Positions 8,697 through 17,961 of a DNA stretch of 64,000 nt are shown here, piece after piece (position 1 is the stretch's first letter; every line of letters starts with the position of its first letter). Under the pieces are notes generated by a model, which saw only the letters and a program-made list of their open reading frames with translations, searched no databases and was not told the origin of the DNA. The translations under genes and the position numbers were made by a program. Source of the DNA: Denitratimonas tolerans (GTDB lineage Bacteria > Pseudomonadota > Gammaproteobacteria > Xanthomonadales > Xanthomonadaceae); assembly GCF_037203605.1 (NCBI RefSeq), contig NZ_JBBDHC010000003.1, forward strand, positions 124,001 through 188,000, in the 5' to 3' direction.

Positions 8697-9830
8697 TCAC
8701 GCGCGCGCCAGCATCCGCCGCGCAATCGCCAGATACAGCGCCGGCAGCGCGTCGAGGTCGGCCAGCGGCACGTTCTCGTCGACCTTGTGGATGCTGGCAT
8801 TGACCGGACCCACTTCCACCACCTGCGCGCCGAGCGGGGCGATGAAGCGCCCGTCGGAGGTTCCGCCGGCGGTGTCTTCCCGCGGCACCCGGCCGCTGAC
8901 CTCGGCGATGGCGGCACGCACCACCCGGCGCAGCGCGCCATCTCCGGTATGGAAAGGATCGCCGGAGCGGTGCCAGCGGATCGAAAAATCCAGCGCGTGG
9001 GCGCGCAGGGTGGCTTCGATGGCATCGATCAGCGCCTGCGCGCTCCAGCGCGGCCCGTAGCGCAGGTTGAACTGCACCTCCAGCTCCCCCGGAATGACGT
9101 TGCTCGCGCCCGTGCCCGCGTGGAGATTGGCGATCTGGAAGCTGGTCGGCGGGAAGTCGGCGTCGCCCTCGTCCCAGCGCCGTGCGGCAAGCGCGGCCAG
9201 CGCCGGCAGCGCGCGATGCACGGGATTGTCCGCCAGCTGCGGATAGGCCACGTGGCCCTGCACGCCGCGTACGCTCAAGGTGCCGGTGAGCGAGCCTCGC
9301 CGACCGATGCGGACGGTGTCGCCCAGCGCCCGGCTGGCGGTGGGCTCGCCCACCACGCAGGCGTCGATGCGCTGGCCGGTTTCGCGAAAATGCTGCGCGA
9401 CCCGGCGCACGCCGTCGATGGCATCGCCTTCTTCGTCCGAGGTCAGCAGCAGCGCCACCGTGCCCGGATGATCGGGATCGGTCCGCACGAAGTCTTCCAG
9501 CGCCAGCACCATGGCCGCGACCGCGCCCTTCATGTCGGCCGCGCCGCGCCCGTACAGTCGTCCGTCGCGGACCTGCGGTTCGAAGGGCGGCGAGCGCCAG
9601 GCGGCGACCGGACCGCTGGGCACCACGTCGGTATGGCCGAGGAAGCACAGCACCGGCGCGCCGTGGCCGTGCGTGGCCCACAGGTTGCGCACGCTGCCGA
9701 ACGGCAGCCGGGTGATGGAAAAACCGGCGGATTCCAGGCGCGCGGCGACGAGATCCTGGCAGCCGGCGTCCTCGGGCGTGACCGAAACCCGGCGGATCAG
9801 CTCACAGCTGAGGTCGAGGACGGCCGACAC
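8697..9830 (-). CDS. dapE: Succinyl-diaminopimelate desuccinylase
   Basis: A 377-residue M20-family dizinc hydrolase that converts N-succinyl-LL-diaminopimelate to LL-diaminopimelate and succinate for lysine and peptidoglycan synthesis. Key residues are H66 (GHTDVVPSG), D99 (GRGAADMKG) and E133/E134 (SDEEGDAIDG), at the same positions as in E. coli DapE, with GTSDGRF near the C-terminus. I start at GTG 9830, 5 nt after the stop of the ArsC-like gene, since the longer frame overlaps that gene. It is the third gene of a dapD / ArsC-like / dapE cluster. Confidence 0.95.
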   Translation of the reverse strand: MSAVLDLSCELIRRVSVTPEDAGCQDLVAARLESAGFSITRLPFGSVRNLWATHGHGAPVLCFLGHTDVVPSGPVAAWRSPPFEPQVRDGRLYGRGAADMKGAVAAMVLALEDFVRTDPDHPGTVALLLTSDEEGDAIDGVRRVAQHFRETGQRIDACVVGEPTASRALGDTVRIGRRGSLTGTLSVRGVQGHVAYPQLADNPVHRALPALAALAARRWDEGDADFPPTSFQIANLHAGTGASNVIPGELEVQFNLRYGPRWSAQALIDAIEATLRAHALDFSIRWHRSGDPFHTGDGALRRVVRAAIAEVSGRVPREDTAGGTSDGRFIAPLGAQVVEVGPVNASIHKVDENVPLADLDALPALYLAIARRMLARA

Positions 9831-9835
9831 GGCGG

Positions 9836-10188
9836 TCAGACGCCGAAGCGCTTCTTGTAGAGCGCGTCCTTGAAACCCACCGACACGACGCCGTCTCCGG
9901 TGACCGTCACCGGGCGCTTGATGAGCTGCGGGTACTCCTTCAGCAGCAGCCTCCATTCGGCGTCCGAGCCGGGCTGCTTGCGATTGGGCGGGAGATTGCG
10001 CCACGTCGTCGAGGCGCGGTTGATGAGCGCGTCCCAGCCGCCGAGCTGCTCGGCCCACTGCGTGAGCACCGCCGGGTCGATGCGCTCGTCGCGGTAGTCG
10101 GTGAACTCGTGTTCGATGGAAAACCGCGCCAGCCAGCTGCGCGCCTTGCGGCAGGTGTCGCAGTTGGCCAGTCCGTACAGTCGAACGC

Positions 10189-10192
<4 letters not shown>
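9836..10192 (-). CDS. ArsC/Spx-family thioredoxin-fold protein (YffB type)
   Basis: A 118-residue ArsC-like protein starting MSVRLYGLANCDTCRKA. The CxxC-like NCDTC at residues 11-14 and the KRPVTV motif are those of the YffB/Spx-like subgroup, not a true arsenate reductase with its full set of arsenate-binding residues. The ATG overlaps the dapD stop by 4 nt (ATGA), and dapE follows after 5 nt. A yffB-like gene next to dapE is a known arrangement in proteobacteria (E. coli yffB-dapE). Its role is unclear; a glutathione-dependent thiol reductase has been suggested for E. coli YffB. Confidence 0.85.
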
Positions 10193-11022
<830 letters not shown>

Positions 11023-11107
11023 GGCCTGTTCGCGGCTCCCTTGAGTCGAAGGCGGCGCAAGCCTAGCAGCTTGGAAATCGCGAAACGCGATGGCGCTGCG
11101 GCTGGGC

Positions 11108-11113
11108 TACAAT
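11108..11113 (+). promoter_or_regulatory. -10-like element before the cobalamin-adenosyltransferase operon
   Basis: GGGCTACAAT carries a good -10 (TACAAT), 36 nt before the ATG of the membrane protein. No convincing -35 lies at the usual distance, so this is only a candidate. Confidence 0.35.
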
Positions 11114-11149
11114 CGACCGACCCTTCTCCCATTCCACGCGACGCCCGCC

Positions 11150-11746
11150 ATGTCAACACGCTCCACCCGCGCCATCGCCCTGTTCGGCCTGCTCGCCCTC
11201 GTGATGGCGGCAACCCGCATCCACCACTTCGCCGCGATCCCGGACGCATCCTGGGCGGTTTTCTTCGCCGGCGGCTTCTATCTCAAGGCGCAGTGGCGCT
11301 GGGCGTTCCCGACGCTGATCGCGATCGCATTCCTGGCCGACTGGTACGCCATCGCCGCGGCGGGCATCGACTTCCTCGGCCACTACTGCGTCTCGCCGGC
11401 GTACTGGTTCCTGCTGCCGGCCTATCTGTCGCTGTGGCTGGGCGGCGCCTGGCTGGCGGCGCGCCGCCCGGGACTGCGGTGGCGCTCGCTGGGCCAGCTC
11501 GCGCTGGCGCTGCTGGTCTCGGTGAGCCTGTGCTATGTGCTCTCCAACGGCAGCTTCTACTGGCTCTCCGACTCCTGGGGCGGCGCCGACGCGCAGCGCA
11601 GCCTGGGCGGCTGGTTCGCCAACATGGGGCACTGGTACCTGGCCTTCCTGCGCACCACCGCGATGTACGTGGCCGGCGCCGCGGTACTGCACGCGACGGC
11701 GCTGGCGGCGGCGCGCCCGTCGGCCACCGCCTCGCACGCCGGCTGA
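11150..11746 (+). CDS. Integral membrane protein, DUF6580-like
   Basis: A 198-residue polytopic protein with five or six hydrophobic segments. It opens with a hydrophobic helix, then PDASWAVFFAGGFYL and FPTLIAIAFLADWYA, which resemble the DUF6580 group of small membrane proteins; that assignment is from memory and moderate. It is followed after 14 nt by a PduO-type cobalamin adenosyltransferase on the same strand, so a link to cobalamin handling (for example a substrate-binding membrane component) is an inference from context only. ATG 11150 follows a short leader behind the TACAAT element. Confidence 0.6.
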   Translation: MSTRSTRAIALFGLLALVMAATRIHHFAAIPDASWAVFFAGGFYLKAQWRWAFPTLIAIAFLADWYAIAAAGIDFLGHYCVSPAYWFLLPAYLSLWLGGAWLAARRPGLRWRSLGQLALALLVSVSLCYVLSNGSFYWLSDSWGGADAQRSLGGWFANMGHWYLAFLRTTAMYVAGAAVLHATALAAARPSATASHAG

Positions 11747-11760
11747 GCGGCCGGGGCGCC

Positions 11761-12315
11761 ATGGGCAACCGTCTCTCGAAGATCTACACGCGCACCGGCG
11801 ACGCCGGCACCACCGGCCTGGGCGACGGCTCGCGCGTGCCCAAGGACGGCGCGAGGATCGAGGCGCTGGGCGCGCTGGACGAAACCAACGCGCAGATCGG
11901 CGTGGTGCTGGCGCACGCGCTGCCCGAGGTCGCGCGCGAGGACCTGGTCGGCGTCCAGCACGCCCTGTTCGACCTGGGCGGGGAGCTGTGCATCCCCGGC
12001 CGCGCCGCGATCGACGAACGCGACGTGACGTGGCTGGAGCAGCGCCTTGACGAGCTCAACGCCGCCCTGCCTCCGCTCAAGGAATTCATCCTTCCCGGCG
12101 GCAGTCCGGCGGCGGCGCACTGCCACGTGGCGCGCACCGCCTGCCGCCGCGCCGAACGGGCGGTAGTGGCGCTGTCGCGGCAGGAGCAGGTGCGGCCGCA
12201 GGCGCTGGCCTTCGTGAACCGGCTTTCCGACTACCTCTTCGTGCTTTCCCGCGTCCTGGCGCGCGCCGACGGCGGCCGCGAGAGCCTCTGGCAGCACGGA
12301 CTGCGACCGGAGTAG
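11761..12315 (+). CDS. Cob(I)alamin adenosyltransferase, PduO type
   Basis: A 184-residue ATP:cob(I)alamin adenosyltransferase that makes adenosylcobalamin. It opens with YTRTGDAGTTGLGDG, the ATP-binding signature of the PduO/MMAB family, and has the conserved RxxCRRAER segment (TACRRAERAVVAL) and VNRLSDYLF near the C-terminus. It acts in the cytosol as a trimer in known members. The next gene begins 6 nt after its stop, and the stop region supplies that gene's Shine-Dalgarno. Confidence 0.95.
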   Translation: MGNRLSKIYTRTGDAGTTGLGDGSRVPKDGARIEALGALDETNAQIGVVLAHALPEVAREDLVGVQHALFDLGGELCIPGRAAIDERDVTWLEQRLDELNAALPPLKEFILPGGSPAAAHCHVARTACRRAERAVVALSRQEQVRPQALAFVNRLSDYLFVLSRVLARADGGRESLWQHGLRPE

Positions 12316-12320
12316 GCGCC

Positions 12321-13256
12321 ATCCACCAGACGCTCGACACGCTGCGCATCTACAGCCATCCGGACTGCCTGCTGCACGCGAATGCGGCCATCCATCCCGA
12401 GTCGCCCGCGCGGCTGGCCGGCGTTCTGGAAGCCATCCGCGCGGCCGGGCTGCGCGGCATCGAATGGGTGGAGGCGCCCTGCGCGACGCGCGCCCAGCTC
12501 GGCCTGGTCCACACCGCCGCGCACATCGCGCGCATCCTCGATGCGCCGGCCGACGCGCCGCGGATGCTCGACGGCGACACCGGCATGAACGCCCACTCCG
12601 CCGTCGCCGCGCTGCGCGCCGCCGGGGCCGGCTGCGCCGCGGTGGACGCGGTGATGCTGGGCCAGTGCGAGCGCGCCTTCTGCGCGGTGCGGCCGCCGGG
12701 CCACCACGCCACGCCGGATCGCGCGATGGGCTTCTGTCTGTTCAACTCGGTGGCGGTGGCGGCGCGCTATGCGATCGAGGCGCACGGTCTGGAGCGCGTC
12801 GCCATCGTCGATTTCGACGTGCACCACGGCAACGGCACCCAGGCCTGCTTCGAGAGCGAGCCGCGGGTGATGTACCTGTCCAGCCACGAGCGCGGCCTGT
12901 ATCCGAACACCGGCCTGGCGGCCGAACGCGGCGTCGGCAACGTGCGCAACCTGCTGCTGGCGCCGGCCTCGGGCTCGGCAGCGTTCCGCGCCGCCTGGCG
13001 CGACGTGCTGCTGCCCGCGCTGGACGCGTTCCGGCCCGAGCTGCTGCTGGTCTCGGCGGGATTCGACGCGCACCGCGCCGATCCGCTGGCGCACCTGGAG
13101 CTGGAATCCGACGACTTCGCCTGGATCACCCGCGAGCTGCTGGCCATCGCGCTGCGGCACGCGCGCGGCCGGATCGTCTCGACCCTGGAAGGCGGCTACG
13201 ACCTCGCCGCGCTGCGCGAGTGCGCGGTGGCGCACGTGCGCGAGCTGATGGGATGA
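12321..13256 (+). CDS. Histone deacetylase family protein (possible ATC start)
   Basis: An arginase/deacetylase-fold Zn hydrolase. RPPGHHA, DFDVHHGNGTQ and the late GFDAHRADPLA and LEGGYD motifs contain the zinc ligands and catalytic histidines. The first canonical start codon is GTG 12468, but the 49 codons before it encode a family-like N-terminus: RIYSHPDCLLH, HPESPARL, then LVHTAAHI. No ATG, GTG or TTG is in frame upstream. GGAG at 12309-12312 lies 8 nt before an ATC at 12321, so initiation at ATC (311 residues) or a base change or error in an ATG is likely. The substrate is probably an acetylated polyamine or small amide. It overlaps amgK by ATGA. Confidence 0.8.
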   Translation: MHQTLDTLRIYSHPDCLLHANAAIHPESPARLAGVLEAIRAAGLRGIEWVEAPCATRAQLGLVHTAAHIARILDAPADAPRMLDGDTGMNAHSAVAALRAAGAGCAAVDAVMLGQCERAFCAVRPPGHHATPDRAMGFCLFNSVAVAARYAIEAHGLERVAIVDFDVHHGNGTQACFESEPRVMYLSSHERGLYPNTGLAAERGVGNVRNLLLAPASGSAAFRAAWRDVLLPALDAFRPELLLVSAGFDAHRADPLAHLELESDDFAWITRELLAIALRHARGRIVSTLEGGYDLAALRECAVAHVRELMG

Positions 13257-14266
13257 GCGAGGCCACGCCCGCGCCGCGCGACCTCGAACGCCTGGCGTTT
13301 GCCCGCGCCCATCTCGGCCCAGCCGCTCCGGTGCCCGAGCGCGCCTCCTCGGACGCCGGCTTCCGCAGCTACTGGCGCACCCGCGCCGCCGACGGCAGCC
13401 CGCGCATCGTCATGGATTCGCCGCCCGATCGCGAGGACGTGCGGCCCTGGCTGGCGATGCAGGCGCGGCTGCGAACGGGCGGCGTGCGCGTGCCCGGCGT
13501 GCTGGCGCAGGATCCGGAAAACGGCTGGCTGCTGCTGGAAGACCTCGGTGCCAACACCGTGCTGCAGGTGATCGACGCGGACAGCGCCGACCGCTGGATC
13601 GGGCGCGCCTTCGAGCAGCTCGTGCGGCTGCAGCGCATCGCGCTCCCGGACGGTTTTCCAGCCTACGACGAGGCCCTGGTCCGGCGCGAACTGGCGCTTT
13701 TCCCCGAGTGGTTCCTCGGGCGTCACCTGGGCCTCGCGCTCACGCCTTCGGAAGAGCGCGTCTGGCAGGCTGCCTGCGCCGTGCTGGTCGCTGCCTTCCG
13801 GAATCCGCCGCAGGGCCTCGTGCACCGCGACTTCATCGTGCGCAACCTGATGCCCGCCGGCGACGGCGTGGCGGTGCTGGACTTCCAGGATGCCGTGCGC
13901 GGCCCGCTGGCCTACGACGTGCTGAGCCTCACCAAGGACGCCTTCGTCTCCTGGCCGCAGGCGCGCGTGAACGGCTGGATCAGCGATTACCATCACGCAG
14001 CGCGCGATGCGGGACTGTCGCGCGCCGATCCCGAGGCATTCCGCCGCGATCTCGACCTCATCGGCGTGCAGCGCCACCTCAAGGTGCTGGGCATTTTCGC
14101 CCGGCTGCTGCACCGCGACGCCAAGCCGCGCTACCTGGCCGATGCGCCCCGCTTCCTGGCCTATCTGGACCACACGCTGCCGCAGTATCCGGAACTGGCC
14201 GACCTGCACGCGCTGCTGGCGCAGCGGGTGTTCCCACGCATCACGCCGATGGCGCTGCCGGCATGA
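13253..14266 (+). CDS. amgK: N-acetylmuramate/N-acetylglucosamine kinase AmgK
   Basis: A 337-residue aminoglycoside-phosphotransferase-fold kinase. The Brenner box HRDFIVRNLMP supplies the catalytic Asp, and LDFQDAVRGPLAYDVLSL supplies the Mg-binding Asp. Together with the adjacent MurU it matches the AmgK-MurU route, which phosphorylates MurNAc at C1 and activates it to UDP-MurNAc, bypassing the fosfomycin-sensitive MurA step. It overlaps the deacetylase gene and murU by ATGA at both ends, so the three are translationally coupled. The function is well supported by context. Confidence 0.92.
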   Translation: MSEATPAPRDLERLAFARAHLGPAAPVPERASSDAGFRSYWRTRAADGSPRIVMDSPPDREDVRPWLAMQARLRTGGVRVPGVLAQDPENGWLLLEDLGANTVLQVIDADSADRWIGRAFEQLVRLQRIALPDGFPAYDEALVRRELALFPEWFLGRHLGLALTPSEERVWQAACAVLVAAFRNPPQGLVHRDFIVRNLMPAGDGVAVLDFQDAVRGPLAYDVLSLTKDAFVSWPQARVNGWISDYHHAARDAGLSRADPEAFRRDLDLIGVQRHLKVLGIFARLLHRDAKPRYLADAPRFLAYLDHTLPQYPELADLHALLAQRVFPRITPMALPA

Positions 14267-14976
14267 AGGCCATGATCCTGGCGGCCGGCCGCGGCCTGCG
14301 CCTGCGTCCGCAGACCGATGCCTGCCCCAAGCCGCTGCTGCCCGTCGGCGGCGAACCGCTGATCGAATCGCACCTGCGCGCGCTCAGGCAGGCGGGCATC
14401 ACCGAGGTCATCATCAATACCGCCTGGCTGGCCGAGCAGTTTCCCGCGGCGCTGGGCAACGGCGAGCGTTACGGCCTGTCGATCACCTATGCCTGGGAAG
14501 GCGGCACCGGGCTGGAAACCGGCGGTGGCCTGCTCAACGCGCTCCCGCTGCTGGGCGACGCGCCTTTTCTGCTGGTCAACGGCGACATCCACCTCGCGCT
14601 GGATTTTTCCACGCTGGCGCTGCCCGAAGGCGACCTGGCGCACCTGGTCGTGGTCGATCCTCCGGATGGCGCGGGCGACTTCGCGCTCGACCGCCACGGC
14701 CGACTGCATCCGGCTCCGGACACCGGTGGCGGGGTCACCTATGCGGGCGTGGGCGTCATTGACCCGGCGCTCTTCGCCGGCTGGCGTGCCGCCTTCGCGG
14801 CGCACGAGACGGGCGGCACACCCCCGGCGTTTCGACTGGCTCCGCTGCTGCGCCATGCGATGCGCCGCGGGCGGATCGGCGGACGCCATCACGCCGGCCA
14901 CTGGACCGATGCCGGCACGCCAGAGGCTCTCGCCGCGCTGGTGCAGCGCTTCCGCACGCAGCCCGGCGCGCGCTGA
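14263..14976 (+). CDS. murU: N-acetylmuramate alpha-1-phosphate uridylyltransferase MurU
   Basis: A 237-residue sugar-1-phosphate nucleotidyltransferase. It opens MKAMILAAGRGLRLRP, the NTP-binding loop, followed by PKPLLPVGG and the metal-binding NGDIH. Its short length and position after amgK identify MurU, which makes UDP-MurNAc from MurNAc-1-phosphate in cell-wall recycling. The ATG overlaps the amgK stop by 4 nt. The gene ends the adenosyltransferase / deacetylase / amgK / murU run; 134 nt separate it from the M14 peptidase. Confidence 0.93.
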   Translation: MKAMILAAGRGLRLRPQTDACPKPLLPVGGEPLIESHLRALRQAGITEVIINTAWLAEQFPAALGNGERYGLSITYAWEGGTGLETGGGLLNALPLLGDAPFLLVNGDIHLALDFSTLALPEGDLAHLVVVDPPDGAGDFALDRHGRLHPAPDTGGGVTYAGVGVIDPALFAGWRAAFAAHETGGTPPAFRLAPLLRHAMRRGRIGGRHHAGHWTDAGTPEALAALVQRFRTQPGAR

Positions 14977-15110
14977 TCTGCGTGCACAGCTGCGGCTGCC
15001 GTCACGCTCCCCACGTGCGTTCGACCCACCGGCCGCGGTTTCAATTACCCTCGCACGCGGTATCCGATGGCCCACTCTGGGCCCGGCCGGACGATGGTGA
15101 GGAAAACGCG

Positions 15111-17915
15111 ATGCGCGTGTTGCCCGTGGTAGCAATGGTGGCGTGGCTGTGGGCGGGTCTGGCGCTGGCCGCGCCGTCGCGCGCTTCGGTGGACTCCGCA
15201 GCGGCCTTCGCACGCGCGCCGGATCAGGCCATCGACGAAACCTATACGCGGCTGATCGGCGAGTTCACTACCGACCCGACGCTCAACTCGCCGCTGACCG
15301 ATTACCTTCCCGCCTCCGCCACGGTGCCGACGCCGCTGGACGTGCTGGGCCACATCGCCGGTGCCGAAGGCTACATGCCCTATTCGGCCGAGGTGCACCG
15401 CTATTTCCGCGCGCTGGAGCAGGCCAGCCCGCGGGTTCGCGTGTTCACCATCGGGCACAGCGAGGAGGGGCGCGAAGTCATCGCCATCGCCATCGCCGAC
15501 GAAGCGGTGATCGCAGGTCTCGACGCCAACCTGGCGCGCCTGCGGCGCCTCGCGGATCCGCGCACGCTGGACAGCGGCGATGCCGCCGAGTCGCTGATCG
15601 GCCAGACGCTTCCCGTCTACTACATCACCGGCGCGCTGCACTCGACCGAAACCGGCTCGCCAACCGCGCTGATGGAGCTGGGCTATCGCCTCGCGGTCGA
15701 CGAAGCACCCTACATCCGCGGCATCCGCTCGCGCGTCATCACCCTGATCACGCCGGTGGTCGAAGTGGACGGGCGCGACCGCAAGACCGACATCTACAAC
15801 TGGCACCGGGCCCACCCGGACCGCAACTATCCGCCGCTGGCCTACTGGGGCAAGTACGTCGCGCACGACAACAACCGCGACGGCATGGCGATGACGCTCA
15901 ACTCCAGCCGCATGGTGCTCGACACCTACGTCGGCTTCGGCGCACAGGTCATCCACGACCTGCACGAGTCCTATGCCTTCCTCTACGACAACACCATCGG
16001 CACCGGGCCCTACAACGCCTGGATCGATCCGATCCTGGTGGGCGAATGGCAGCAGCTGGGCTGGGACAACGTGCAGCAGATGACGCGCATGGGCCTGCCG
16101 GGCGTGTGGACGCACGGCGAGTTCGACGCCTGGAGCCCCGGCTACCTGATGTTCATGGCGGCGACCCACAACGGCATCAGCCGCCTGTACGAGACCTACG
16201 GCAACGACGGCGCCGACACGCTGCCGCGGATCCTGCAGCCGCACGAATACGCGCGCACCTGGTACCGCCCCAACCCGCCCTACCCCAAGGTGCTCTGGTC
16301 GGCGCGCAACAACAACAACTACCAGCAGACGGGCCTGCTGACCGCGCTGCACTACTTCGCGGAAAACGCCGACGGCTTCCTGCGCAACTTCCATCTCAAG
16401 AGCCGGCGCTCGGTGGAAAAGGCGCGCACCTCGGGGCCCGCCGCCTGGGTGATGGAGGTGGACGAGTCGCGCAGGGGCGCGCAGGCGCGGCTGCTTGAAG
16501 TCATGCGCCGCCAGCACGTCGAAGTGCATCGGCTTTCATCCGCGATCACCGTGGAAAACCCGCCGCAGAGGAACGAGGCCGGCAAGGACACCGGCACCTC
16601 GGCCGGCCGCCAGCGCCTCGCCGCCGGGAGCTACGTGATCCGCATGGACCAGCCCTACTCGCGCATCGCCGACGCCCTGCTCGACCGCCAGTACTGGTCG
16701 CCCAAGGACCGCAGGTTCGACACGCCCTACGACGACACCGGCTGGTCGCTGGGCGACCTGTTCGACCTGGAGGTCGCGCGGATCACCGATCCCGCGATCC
16801 TCGCGGCGCCGATGCGCCGCGCGCCCGACCCGGTGGTTCCCGCCGGCCTTGCCAGCATCGACATGCCGCCGAGCGCCGCCGCGGCGCTGCCGCGCATCGC
16901 GCTGATGCACACCTGGCTCAGCACCCAGACCGAGGGCTGGTGGCGGATGGAGCTGGACGCGATGCAGGTTCCCTACAGCTACATCAGCACCCAGGACATC
17001 ACCGCCGATCCCGACCTGCGCGCGCGCTACGACGTGATCCTGTTCGCGCCGACCGGGCTGTCCAGCGCGCGCCAGATCATCGACGGCATGCCGATGTGGG
17101 GACAGCCGCTGCCGTGGAAGACCACCGCGCTCACGCCCAACATCGGCAGGATCGACGCCACCGACGACATGCGGCCCGGCATGGGCGACACGGGCCTGGC
17201 CAACCTCCGGAAGTTCGTGGCCGAAGGCGGCCTGCTGGTGACCGCCGAGGACACCGCGCGCTTCGCGATCGAGGTCGGACTGGCACCGGGCGTATTCATC
17301 ACGCCCACCGAGAAGCTGCGCATCGTCGGCAGCGTGCTGCGCTCGCACTTCGTGGACATGAAGCATCCGGTGGCCGGCGGCTACCGCGATGCGCCGCTGT
17401 CGGTCTACAGCAGCGAGGGCATGTCGTTCTACGTGGCCGATGTCGCCACCCCCGGCGGGCGCGTGCGCGGATCGCGCTGGGGCGGCCCGCAGCGGGCCAA
17501 GGACTTCGAACGCCCGACCGGGCGCGGCGGCAAGCACGATGTCGATGTGCCCGAGGGGCGCGCGTACATGGACGCGCATCCGCTGCCCGACAACGCGCCC
17601 TGGGAACCGATGCCGCTCAACGAGGAGCAGCGCCGCAACAACCACTGGGCCATCCCGGAGTCGGCCAGGCCGCAGGTCATCCTGCGCTTTGCCCAGGCCG
17701 ACGAGCTGCTGGTGTCCGGCCTCCTGGACGGGGCGAACGAAATCGCCGAGCGCGCGGCGGTGGTCCAGGCGCGCCACGGCAAAGGCAGCGTGCTGCTGTT
17801 CGCAATCAACCCGGTCTGGCGCGGCAGCACCGTCGGCAGCTATCGGCTGCTGTTCAACGCGATCCGGAATCACCGCGCCGCGGCGGAACCCGCGCGGCGT
17901 CAGCCGGACACCTGA
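15111..17915 (+). CDS. Large secreted M14-family zinc carboxypeptidase
   Basis: A 934-residue exported protein. The signal peptide is WLWAGLALA-AP, with ATG 15111 set by GAGGA upstream. The N-terminal M14 domain carries H177 and E180 (LHSTETGSP) and H282 (VIHDLHES) as zinc ligands, with HxxE-type spacing typical of carboxypeptidases. The remaining 500 or so residues include a GATase1-like region (RYDVILFAPTG, EGGLLVTAEDTARFA) and a beta-rich tail. Such M14 plus glutaminase-like architectures are common in Gram-negative secreted peptidases. The substrate is unknown. It stands alone. Confidence 0.88.
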   Translation: MRVLPVVAMVAWLWAGLALAAPSRASVDSAAAFARAPDQAIDETYTRLIGEFTTDPTLNSPLTDYLPASATVPTPLDVLGHIAGAEGYMPYSAEVHRYFRALEQASPRVRVFTIGHSEEGREVIAIAIADEAVIAGLDANLARLRRLADPRTLDSGDAAESLIGQTLPVYYITGALHSTETGSPTALMELGYRLAVDEAPYIRGIRSRVITLITPVVEVDGRDRKTDIYNWHRAHPDRNYPPLAYWGKYVAHDNNRDGMAMTLNSSRMVLDTYVGFGAQVIHDLHESYAFLYDNTIGTGPYNAWIDPILVGEWQQLGWDNVQQMTRMGLPGVWTHGEFDAWSPGYLMFMAATHNGISRLYETYGNDGADTLPRILQPHEYARTWYRPNPPYPKVLWSARNNNNYQQTGLLTALHYFAENADGFLRNFHLKSRRSVEKARTSGPAAWVMEVDESRRGAQARLLEVMRRQHVEVHRLSSAITVENPPQRNEAGKDTGTSAGRQRLAAGSYVIRMDQPYSRIADALLDRQYWSPKDRRFDTPYDDTGWSLGDLFDLEVARITDPAILAAPMRRAPDPVVPAGLASIDMPPSAAAALPRIALMHTWLSTQTEGWWRMELDAMQVPYSYISTQDITADPDLRARYDVILFAPTGLSSARQIIDGMPMWGQPLPWKTTALTPNIGRIDATDDMRPGMGDTGLANLRKFVAEGGLLVTAEDTARFAIEVGLAPGVFITPTEKLRIVGSVLRSHFVDMKHPVAGGYRDAPLSVYSSEGMSFYVADVATPGGRVRGSRWGGPQRAKDFERPTGRGGKHDVDVPEGRAYMDAHPLPDNAPWEPMPLNEEQRRNNHWAIPESARPQVILRFAQADELLVSGLLDGANEIAERAAVVQARHGKGSVLLFAINPVWRGSTVGSYRLLFNAIRNHRAAAEPARRQPDT

Positions 17916-17943
17916 TCCGTGCAGCGGCACGCTGCCGCACGGA
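17916..17943. terminator. Hairpin between convergent M14 and pit genes
   Basis: TCCGTGC and GCACGGA form a 7-bp stem around a 14-nt partly paired loop directly after the M14 stop, in the 46-bp gap between convergent genes. There is no T-run. A bidirectional terminator is plausible. Confidence 0.35.
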
Positions 17944-17961
17944 CGCGGCTGATCGACGGCA

